Below, one piece after another: positions 51,978-61,183 of a stretch of 64,000 nt of DNA (position 1 is its first letter; every line of letters begins with the position of its first letter). Source of the stretch: Utricularia gibba (taxonomy: Eukaryota > Streptophyta > Magnoliopsida > Lamiales > Lentibulariaceae). Both the position numbers and the translations under genes were made by a program. The notes beneath the pieces were generated by a model. The model saw only the letters and a list, made by a program, of their open reading frames with translations. It searched no databases and was not told the DNA's origin. The stretch spans positions 3,348,001-3,412,000 of the forward strand of contig NEEC01000011.1 in assembly GCA_002189035.1 (NCBI GenBank), given 5' to 3'.

Positions 51978-52322
51978 GGAAGGTATGAAATTTTTGTTTA
52001 GAGGCGAACCCTTACAATGCCACGGTGTGTTCCAACCCACACCTGATGCAGGCCTCGTGCACCATTCCGTATTTTGTAAATATCTTGAAAACCGTGATGA
52101 GCCTTGTTGCACACGACACACCGTTTCGAAGCTCATTCCAGAGCGGTCATCTTCCGTTTTTGAAGCTTCGTCGTCCGACGATGTATCAGAGCTCGAATTA
52201 TTGCCTTATATTAGCCTTCAATTGTGCCACAAAGTGGCCACGACGTTACGCGATGATGCGACTCGGGGCTTCCAATTCGACGCAAATGTGATTTCTCGCT
52301 TGCAAAACATATGCATTTCATT

Positions 52323-53343
52323 GGAAGGTGTGAAATTTTTGTTTTTGAGGCGATCCCTTACAATGCCACGGTTGTGTTCCAACCCACACCTGATGCAGGC
52401 CTCGTGCACCATTCCGTATTTTATCGATATCTTGAAAACCGTGATGAGCCACGTTTGCACACGACACACCGTTTCGAAGCTCATTCCAGGCGGTCATCTT
52501 CCGTTTTGGAAGCTTTCGTCCGACGATGTATCAGAGCTCGAATTATTGCCTTATATTAGCCTTCAATTGTGCCACAAAGTGGCCACGACGTTCGCGATGA
52601 TGCGACCTCGGACTTCCGATTCGACGCGAATGGATTTCTCGCTTCAAACATATGATTTCATTGGAAGGTGTGAAATTTTTGTTTTAGAGGCGAACCCTTA
52701 CAATGCACGGTGTGTTCCAACCCACACCTGATGCAGGCCTCGTGCACCATTCCGTATTTTGTCGATATCTTGAAAACCGTGATGAGCCGTTGCACACGAC
52801 ACACCGTTTCGAAGCTCATTCCAGAGCGGTCATCTTCCGTTTTTGAAGCTTCGTCGTCCGACGATGTATCAGAGCTCGAATTATTGCCTTATATTAGCCT
52901 TCAATTGTGCCACAAAGTGGCCACGACGTTCGCGATGATGCGACTCGGGGCTTCCGATTCGACGCGAATGGATTTCTCGCTTTCAAAAACATATGCATTT
53001 CATTGGAAGGTGTGAAATTTTTCGTTTTTGAGGCGATCCCTTACAATGCCACGGTTGTGTTCCAACCCACACCTGATGAAGGCCTCGTGCACCATTCCGT
53101 ATTTTGTCGATATCTTGAAACCGTGATGAGCCACGTTGCGCACGACACACCGTTTCGAAGCTCATTCCGGCGGTCATCTTCCGTTTTGAAGCTTCGTCGT
53201 CCGACAATGTATCAGAGCTCGAATTATTGCCTTATATTACCCTTCAATTGTGCCACAAAGTGGCCACGACGTTCGCGATGATGCGACTCGGACTTCCGAT
53301 TCGACGCGAATGGATTTCTCGCTTCAAACATATGGATTTCATT
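52323..53343 (+). repeat. Three regular monomers right of subarray III
   Basis: Starts 52323, 52663 and 53005. Variants typical of subarray III (CACGAGTG, CTTGAATACC, GTACGCG) are no longer present. The copies have ATCGATATC, GTCGATATC with GAACCC, and GTCGATATC with GATGAAGG and a CGTTTTTGAGG tract, resembling subarray I and II copies. The block is normal in length (340, 342, 339 bp). Confidence 0.85.
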
Positions 53344-53946
53344 GGAAGGTGTGAAATTTTCGGTTAGAGGCGATCCCTTACAATGCCACGGTGTGTTCCA
53401 ACCCACACCTGATGCAGGCCTCGTGCACCATTCCGTATTTTATATCTTGAAAACCGTGATGAGCCTTTGCCACGACACACCGTTTCGAAGCTCATTCCGA
53501 GGCGGTCATCTTCCGTTTTGAAGCTTCGTCGTCCGACGATGTATCAGAGCTCGAATTATTGCCTTATATTACCTTCAATTGTGCCACAAAGTGGCCACGA
53601 CGTCGCGATGATGCGACGACTTCGACGACAAATGACATGGATTTCTCGCTTCAAACGGTTGTGTTCCAACCCACACCTGATGCAGGCCTCGTGCACCATT
53701 CCGTATTTTGAATATCTTGAAAACCGTGATGAGCCGTTGCAACGACACACCGTTTCGAAGCTCATTCCAGAGCGGTCATCTTCCGTTTTTGAAGCTTCGT
53801 CGTCCGACGATGTATCAGAGCTCGAATTATTGCCTTATATTAGCCTTCAATTGTGCCACAAAGTGGCCACGACGTTCGCGATGATGCGACTCGGGGCTTC
53901 CATTCGACGCAAATTGATTTCTCGCTTGCAAAATATGCATTTCATT
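53344..53946 (+). repeat. Truncated pair of monomers with an internal join
   Basis: The first unit (start 53344) has CGGTTAGAGG in place of the T tract and a shortened TTTTATATC box. Near 53617-53640 its tail is replaced by GACTTCGACGACAAATGACATGG. At about 53656 CTCGCTTCAAAC joins GGTTGTGTTCC, so the next unit lacks the start from CATATG through GCCAC, about 60 bp. The second unit then runs normally to a K-like tail at about 53930. Confidence 0.83.
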
Positions 53947-54274
53947 GGAAGGTGTGAAATTTTTTTTGAGGCGATCCCTTACAATGCACGGTTGTGTTCC
54001 AACCCACACCTGATGCAGGCTCGTGCACCATTCCGTATTTTATCGATATCTTGAAAACCGTGATGAGCCACGTTGCCACGACACACGTTTCGAAGCTCAT
54101 TCGGCGGTCATCTTCCGTTTGAAGCTTTCGTCCGACAATATATCAGAGCTCGAATTATTGCCTTATATTAGCCTTCAATTGTGCCACAAAGTGGCCACGA
54201 CGTTCGCGATGATGCGACTCGGACTTCCGATTCGACGCGAATGGGTTTCTCGCTTTCAAAACATGGATTTCATT
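53947..54274 (+). repeat. Short monomer (328 bp)
   Basis: An ATCGATATC copy with many one-base losses: a run TTTTTTTGAGG, GCACGG, GCAGGCTCG, GTTGCCACG, ACACACGTTTCG, TTCGGCGG and GAAGCTTTCGTCCG. The order of boxes is normal. Confidence 0.88.
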
Positions 54275-54832
54275 GGAAGGTGAAATTTTTCGTTTTTGAG
54301 GCGATCCCTTACAATGCCACGGTTGTGTTCCAGAGAAGGCTCGTGCAATTATTGCCCGTGATGATTGCGCATTAGCTCATTCCGGGCGGTCATCTTCCGT
54401 TTCGAAGCTTGTCGTCCGACATATATCAGAGCTCGAATATTGCCTTATATTAGCCTTCAATTGTGCCACAAAGTGGCCACGACGTTCGCGATGATGCGAC
54501 TCGGGCTTCCAATTCGACGCAAATGGATTTCTCGCTTCAAAACATATGATTTCATTGGAAGGTGTGAAATTTTCGTTTTTGAGGCGATCCCTTACAATGC
54601 CACGGTTGTGTTCCAACCCACACCTGATGAGGCCTCGTGCACCATTCCGTATTTTTAATATCTTGAAAACCGTGATGAGCCTTTGCGCACGACACACCGT
54701 TTCGAAGCTCAGGCGGTCATCTTCCGTTTTGAAGCTTTGTCGTTCGACAATGAAATTTTTTATTAAATTGTGCCAGGGCGAATGATGCCTCGGACTTCCG
54801 ATTCGACGCGAATGCCACATATGGATTTCATT
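54275..54832 (+). repeat. Two internally deleted monomers (282 and 276 bp)
   Basis: In the first (start 54275), TGTTCCA at about 54331 joins GAGAAGGCTCGTGC, and a reshuffled stretch with AATTATTGCCCGTGATG runs to about 54372 before AGCTCATTCC resumes. In the second (start 54557), GAAGCTC joins AGGCGG near 54710. At about 54750 the ACAATG of the GTCGTTCGACAATG box runs into AAATTTTTTATTAAATTGTGCCAGGGCG, which skips most of the CAGAGCTCG-to-GATGATG region. Pieces come from the monomer itself. Confidence 0.83.
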
Positions 54833-56183
54833 GGAAGGTGTGAAATTTTTTTTTAGAGGCGATCCCTTACAATGCCACGGTGTGTTCCAACCCACACCTG
54901 ATGCAGGCCTCGTGCACCATTCCGTATTTTGTATATCTTGAAAACCGTGATGAGCCGTTGCACACGACACACCGTTTCGAAGCTCATTCCAGCGGTCATC
55001 TTCCGTTTTTGAAGCTTCGTCGTCCGACGATGTATCAGAGCTCGAATTATTGCCTTATATTAGCCTTCAATTGTGCCACAAAGTGGCCACGACGTTCGCG
55101 ATGATGCGACTCGGGGCTTCCATTCGACGCAATGGATTTCTCGCTTCAAAACATATGCATTTCATTGGAAGGTGTGAAATTTTTGTTTTGAGGCGATCCC
55201 TTACAATGCCACGGTTGTGTTCCAACCCACACCTGATGCAGGCTCGTGCACCATTCCGTATTTTTCGATATCTTGAAAACCGTGATGAGCCACGTCACGA
55301 CACACCGTTTCGAAGCTCATTCCGGCGGTCATCTTCCGTTTTGAAGCTTCGTCGTTCGACAATGTATCAGAGCTCGAATTATTGCCTTATATTACCCTTC
55401 AATTGTGCCACAAAGTGGCCACGACGTTCGCGATGATGCGACCTCGGACTTCCGATTCGACGCGAATGGTTTTCTCGCTTCAAAACATATGGATTTCATT
55501 GGAAGGTATGAAATTTTTGTTTTAGAGGCGAACCCTTACAATGCCACGGTGTGTTCCAACCCACACCTGATGCAGGCCTCGTGCACCATTCCGTATTTTG
55601 TAAATATCTTGAAAACCGTGATGAGCCTTGTTGCACACGACACACCGTTTCGAAGCTCATTCCAGAGCGGTCATCTTCCGTTTTTGAAGCTTCGTCGTCC
55701 GACGATGTATCAGAGCTCGAATTATTGCCTTATATTAGCCTTCAATTGTGCCACAAAGTGGCCACGACGTCGCGATGATGCGACTCGGGCTTCCAATTCG
55801 ACGCAAATGTGATTTCTCGCTTGCAAAACATATGCATTTCATTGGAAGGTGTGAAATTTTTGTTTTTGAGGCGATCCCTTACAATGCACGGTTGTGTTCC
55901 AACCCACACCTGATGCAGGCCTCGTGCACCATTCCGTATTTTTCGATATCTTGAAAACCGTGATGAGCCACGTTGCACACGACACACCGTTTCGAAGCTC
56001 ATTCCGAGCGGTCATCTTCCGTTTTGAAGCTTCGTCGTCCGACGATGTATCAGAGCTCGAATTATTGCCTTATATTAGCCTTCAATTGTGCCACAAAGTG
56101 GCCACGACGTTCGCGATGATGCGACCTCGGACTTCCGATTCGACGCGAATGGTTTCTCGCTTTCAAAACATATGCATTTCATT
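54833..56183 (+). repeat. Four near-regular monomers between damaged ones
   Basis: Starts 54833, 55167, 55501 and 55844 (lengths 334, 334, 343, 340). The copy at 55501 has GTATG, GAACCC, GTAAATATC, CCTTGTTGCACACG, AGAGCGG, ACGTCGCG and a K tail, closely resembling the GTAAATATC copies at 4774 and 22477. The others carry scattered one-base losses. Confidence 0.86.
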
Positions 56184-57437
56184 GGAAGGTGTGAAATTTT
56201 TGTTTTTGAGGCGATCCCTTACAATGCCACGGTTGTGTTCCAACCCACACCTGATGAAGGCCTCGTGCACCATTCCGTATTTTTATCGATATCTTGAAAA
56301 CCGTGATGAGCCACGTTGCGCACACGTTTCGACTCATTCCACCGTTTCGACGAGCTCATTCCGAATTGTGCCACAAAGTGGCCACGACGTTCGCGATGAT
56401 GCGACTCGGGCTCCGTTTTCGAAGCATTTCATTGTCGTTCAATGACAATGATGATCAGTAGCTCTTGAATGATGATTTGCCTTATATTAGCGGTCATCTT
56501 CCGTTTTGAAGCTTGTGTCCACGAATCAGTGCCTTACGACGTTTCGCGATGATGCGACCTCGGACTTCCGATTCGACGCGAATGGGTTTTCTCGCATTCA
56601 AAACATATGGATTTCATTGGAAGGGTGAAATTTTGTTTTAGAGGCGCCCTTACAATGCCACGGTTGTGTTCCAACCCACACCTGATGCAGGCCTCGTGCA
56701 CCATTCCGTATTTTGTAAATATCTTGAAAACCGTGATGAGCCGTTGCACACGACACACCGTTTCGAAGCTCATTCCAGGCGGTCATCTTCCGTTTTTGAA
56801 GCTTCGTCGTCCGACGATGTATCAGAGCTCGAATTATTGCCTTATATTAGCCTTCAATTGTGCCACAAAGTGGCCACGACGTTCGCGATGATGCGACTCG
56901 GACGTCCGACGATGACAGAGCGATCGAATTATTGCATTCATATTAGCCTATGGATTTTGTGGAAAGGTGTGAAATGTGGCCACGACGTTCGCGATGATGC
57001 GACCTCGGACTTCCAATGCGACGGAATGTGATTTCCGAACAATGCCACACCTGATGCAGGCCTCGTGCACCATTCCGTATTTATCGAAGTATGTTGAAAA
57101 CCGTTTTGAGCCACGTTTCACACGATCCCTTACCGTGCCACGTTTCGTGAGCTCATTCGACGCCACACCATCAGGCCTCAACCATTCCGTATTTTTCGAT
57201 ATCTTGAAAACCGTGATGAGCCACGTTCACACGACACACCGTTTCGAAGCTCATTCCGAGCGGTCATCTTCCGTTTTGAAGCTTTGTCGTCCGACAATAT
57301 ATCAGAGCTCGAATTATTGCCTTATATTAGCCTTCAATTGTGCCACAAAGTGGCCACGACGTTCGCGATGATGCGACCTCGGACTTCCGATTCGACGCGA
57401 ATGGGTTTTCTCGCATTCAAGACATATGGATTTCATT
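56184..57437 (+). repeat. Mosaic zone of shuffled monomer fragments
   Basis: The anchor boxes at 56184, 56619, 56961 (GGAAAGG) and 57438 are 435, 342 and 477 bp apart. From about 56320, the GTTTCGA.CTCATTCC segment is repeated in altered form, then joins AATTGTGCCACAAAG. From about 56410 to 56540 a run of short pieces includes a hairpin, GATGATCAGTAGCTC and TCCACGAATCAGTGCC. At about 56903, CTCGGACGTCCGACGATG joins the GATGATGCG and TCGTCCGACGATG segments. From 56961 to 57190 fragments of several parts of the unit are interleaved (GAAATGTGGCCACG, CCGAACAATGCC, TTATCGAAGTATGTTG, CACGATCCCTTACCG, CACCATCAGGCC). Regular sequence resumes at about 57180 with AACCATTCCG. Very little looks foreign. 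Confidence 0.82.
56429..56451. other. Perfect 8-bp inverted repeat (hairpin) in the mosaic zone
   Basis: TCATTGTC at 56429-56436 is separated by the 7-base spacer GTTCAAT from its exact reverse complement GACAATGA at 56444-56451. The normal monomer has no such structure at this place. The arms resemble pieces of ATTTCATTG and GACAATAT from two different parts of the unit, or a local fold-back copy. It lies at the centre of the most scrambled stretch. Confidence 0.85.
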
Positions 57438-58374
57438 GGAAGGTATGAAATTTTTGTTTAAGAGGCGAACCCTTACAATGCCACGGTTGTGTTCCAACCC
57501 ACACCTGATGCAGGCCTCGTGCACCATTCCGTATTTTGTATATCTTGAAAACCGTGATGAGCCCGTTGCACACGACACACCGTTTCGAAGCTCATTCCAG
57601 GCGGTCATCTTCCGTTTTGAAGCTTCGTCGTCCGACGATGTATCAGAGCTCGAATATTGCCTTATATTAGCCTTCAATTGTGCCACAAAGTGGCCACGAC
57701 GTACGCGATGATGCGACTCGGGGCTTCCAATTCGACGCAAATGTGATTTCTCGCTTGCAAAACATATGCATTTCATTGGAAGGTGTGAAATTTTTGTTTT
57801 TGAGGCGATCCCTTACAATGCCACGGTTGTTCCAACCCACACCTGATGCAGGCCTCGTGCACCATTCCGTATTTTATCGATATCTTGAAAACCGTGATGA
57901 GCCACGTTTCGCACGACACACCGTTTCGAAGCTCATTCCGAGGCGGTCATCTTCCGTTTTGAAGCTTTGTCGTCCGACAATATCAGAGCTCGAATTATTG
58001 CCTTATATTAGCCTTCAATTGTGCCACAAAGTGGCCACGACGTTCGCGATGATGCGACCTCGGACTTCCGATTCGACGCGAATGGTTTTCTCGCATTCAA
58101 ACATATGGATTTCATTGGAAGGTGTGAAATTTTTGTTTTAGAGGCGAACCCTTACAATGCCACGGTGTGTTCCAACCCACACCTGATGCAGGCCTCGTGC
58201 ACCATTCCGTATTTTGTCGATATCTTGAAAACCGTGATGAGCCGTTGCACACGACACACCGTTTCGAAGCTCATTCCAGAGCGGTCATCTTCCGTTTTGA
58301 AGCTTCGTCGTCCGACGATGTATCAGAGCTCGAATTATTGCCTATATTAGCCTTCAATTGTGCCACAAAGTGGC

Positions 58375-58460
58375 CACGACGTCGCGATGATGCGACTGTG
58401 CAAATTTCGGATGAGGTGTTCCGATTCGACGCGAATTTTTCTCGTTTATGGATTTCATTG
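58375..58460 (+). repeat. Small scrambled join in an otherwise regular monomer
   Basis: After ACGTCGCGATGATGCGACT at about 58397, the stretch GTGCAAATTTCGGATGAGGTG replaces the usual CGGACT before TCCGATTCGACGCG. The tail is shortened to AATTTTTCTCGTTTATGG. The insert of about 20 bp is not an obvious piece of the unit. The rest of the monomer (start 58117) is normal. Confidence 0.75.
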
Positions 58461-60841
58461 GAAGGTATGAAATTTTTTTTAGAGGCGATCCCTTACAATG
58501 CCACGGTGTGTTCCAACCCACACCTGATGCAGGCCTCGTGCACCATTCCGTATTTTGATATCTTGAAAACCGTGATGAGCCTTGTTGCACACGACACACC
58601 GTTTCGAAGCTCATTCCAGGCGGTCATCTTCCGTTTTGAAGCTTCGTCGTCCGACGATGTATCAGAGCTCGAATTATTGCCTTATATTAGCCTTCAATTG
58701 TGCCACAAAGTGGCCACGACGTCGCGATGATGCGACTCGGACTTCCGATTCGACGCAATGGATTTCTCGCTTGCAAGATATGCATTTCATTGGAAGGTGT
58801 GAAATTTTTGTTTTTGAGGCGATCCCTTACAATGCCACGGTTGTGTTCCAACCCACACCTGATGCAGCCTCGTGCACCATTCCGTATTTTTCGATATCTT
58901 GAAAACCGTGATGAGCCACGTTTACACGACACACCGTTTCGAAGCTCATTCCGAGGCGGTCATCTTCCGTTTTCGAAGCTTTGTCGTCGACAATATATCA
59001 GAGCTCGAATTATTGCCTTATATTAGCCTTCAATTGTGCCACAAAGTGGCCACGACGTTCGCGATGATGCGACCTCGGACTTCCGATTCGACGCGAATGG
59101 GTTTTCTCGCATTCAAGACATATGGATTTCATTGGAAGGTATGAAATTTTTGTTTAGAGGCGAACCCTTACAATGCCACGGTGTGTTCCAACCCACACCT
59201 GATGCAGGCCTCGTGCACCATTCCGTATTTTGTAAATATCTTGAAAACCGTGATGAGCCTTGTTGCACACGACACACCGTTTCGAAGCTCATTCCAGAGC
59301 GGTCATCTTCCGTTTTTGAAGCTTCGTCGTCCGACGATGTATCAGAGATCGAATTATTGCCTTATATTAGCCTTCAATTGTGCCACAAAGTGGCCACGAC
59401 GTACGCGATGATGCGACTCGGGGCTTCCAATTCGACGCAAATGTGATTTCTCGCTTGCAAAAGATATGCATTTCATTGGAAGGTGTGAAATTTTTGTTTT
59501 TGAGGCGATCCCTTACAATGGCACGGTTGTGTTCCAACCCACACCTGATGCAGGCCTCGTGCACCATTCCGTATTTTATCGATATCTTGAAAACCGTGAT
59601 GAGCCACGTTTCACACGACACACCGTTTCGAAGCTCATTCCGAGGCGGTCATCTTCCGTTTCGAAGCTTGTCGTTCGACAATATATCAGAGCTCGAATTA
59701 TTGCCTTATATTAGCCTTCAATTGTGCCACAAAGTGGCCACGACGTTCGCGATGATGCGACCTCGGACTTCCGATTCGACGCGAATGGGTTTTCTCGCAT
59801 TCAAGACATATGGATTTCATTGGAAGGTATGAAATTTTTGTTTTAGAGGCGAACCCTTACAATGCCACGGTTGTGTTCCAACCCACACCTGATGCAGGCC
59901 TCGTGCACCATTCCGTATTTTGTAATATCTTGAAAACCGTGATGAGCCACGTTGCGCACGACACACCGTTTCGAAGCTCATTCCAGGGGTCATCTTCCGT
60001 TTTGAAGCTTCGTCGTCCGACAATATATCAGAGCGAATTATTGCCTTATATTACCCTTCAATTGTGCCAAAAGTGGCCACGACGTTCGCGATGATGCGAC
60101 CTCGGACTTCCGATTCGACGCGAATGGATTTCTCGCTTTCAAAACATATGCATTTCATTGGAAGGTGTGAAATTTTTTTTGAGGCGATCCCTTACAATGC
60201 CACGGTTGTGTTCCAACCCACACCTGATGCAGGCCTCGTGCACCATTCCGTATTTTCGATATCTTGAAAACCGTGATGAGCCACGTTCGCACGACACACG
60301 TTTCGAAGCTCATTCCAGGGCGGTCATCTTCCGTTTTTGAAGCTTCGTCGTCCGACGATGTATCAGAGATCGAATTATTGCCTTATATTAGCCTTCAATT
60401 GTGCCACAAAGTGGCCACGACGTTCGCGATGATGCGACTCGGGGCTTCCGATTCGACGCAAATGTGATTTCTCGCTTGCAAAACATATGCATTTCATTGG
60501 AAGGTGTGAAATTTTCGTTTTAGAGGCGATCCCTTACAATGCACGGTGTGTTCCAACCCACACCTGATGAAGGCCTCGTGCACCATTCCGTATTTTGTCG
60601 ATATCTTGAAAACCGTGATGAGCCGCGTTGCGCACGACACACCGTTTCGAAGCTCATTCCAGAGCGGTCATCTTCCGTTTTTGAAGCTTCGTCGTCCGAC
60701 GATGTATCAGAGATCGAATTATTGCCTTATATTAGCCTTCAATTGTGCCACAAAGTGGCCACGACGTTCGCGATGATGCGACTCGGGCTTCCAATTCGAC
60801 GCAAATGTGATTTCTCGCTTGCAAAAGATATGCATTTCATT

Positions 60842-61183
60842 GGAAGGTGTGAAATTTTTGTTTTGAGGCGATCCCTTACAATGCCACGGTGTGTTCCAAC
60901 CCACACCTGATGCAGGCCTCGTGCACCATTCCGTATTTTATCGATATCTTGAAACCGTGATGAGCCACGTAGCGTACGACACACTATTTCGAAGCTCATT
61001 CTAGGGCGGTCATCTTCCGTTTTGGAAGCTTCATCGTCCGACAATATATCAGAGCTGGAATTATTGCCTTATATTACCCTTCAATTGTGCCAAAAGTGGC
61101 CACGACGTTCGCGATGATGCGACCTCGGACTTCCGATTCGACGCGAATGGGATTTCTCGCTTTCAAAACATATGGATTTCATT
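60842..61183 (+). repeat. Isolated copy of a subarray III monomer type
   Basis: This ATCGATATC monomer carries CACGTAGCGTACG, TTCTAGGGCGG, TTCATCGTCCG and GAGCTGG, the linked marker set otherwise seen only in member 2 of the three four-monomer blocks (starts 43385, 48191, 50264). Here the neighbours are not the usual members 1 and 3, although the preceding unit ends in CAAAAGATATGC. It sits about 10.6 kb from the nearest relative. Confidence 0.8.

Larger units (their letters stand above)
42356..52322 (+). repeat. Subarray III: best-preserved block with two-/four-monomer order
   Basis: Monomer starts: 42356, 42701, 43045, 43385, 43730, 44074, 44418, 44762, 45106, 45450, 45795, 46137, 46474, 46819, 47165, 47504, 47850, 48191, 48536, 48882, 49226, 49573, 49915, 50264, 50601, 50948, 51292, 51642, 51978. 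Mean spacing is about 344 bp, the longest and most even in the window. ATCGATATC copies alternate with GTAAATATC or CTCGATATC copies over most of the block, with the alternation broken at about 46.1-47.8 kb. Variants seen only or almost only here include CACGAGTGTG (for example about 43088, 45150, 46183, 49962), CTTGAATACC, ATTAGACGC, CGTAGCGTACG, GATGTAGG and CACCGTGTCG. Many copies have GAGATCG in place of GAGCTCG and ACGTACGCG in place of ACGTTCGCG. Confidence 0.9.

Noticed and set aside
51751-52731. 326-codon open reading frame on the + strand
   Set aside because: It crosses three satellite monomers and stays open only because small indels happen to skip the usual stops. Its translation is the repeat read in changing frames, with no recognisable domain.
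56320-57190. Possible transposon or RNA gene in the mosaic zone
   Set aside because: Nearly every stretch can be matched to a part of the satellite unit in altered order. I saw no terminal inverted repeats, poly-A tail or tRNA-like fold beyond one 8-bp hairpin.
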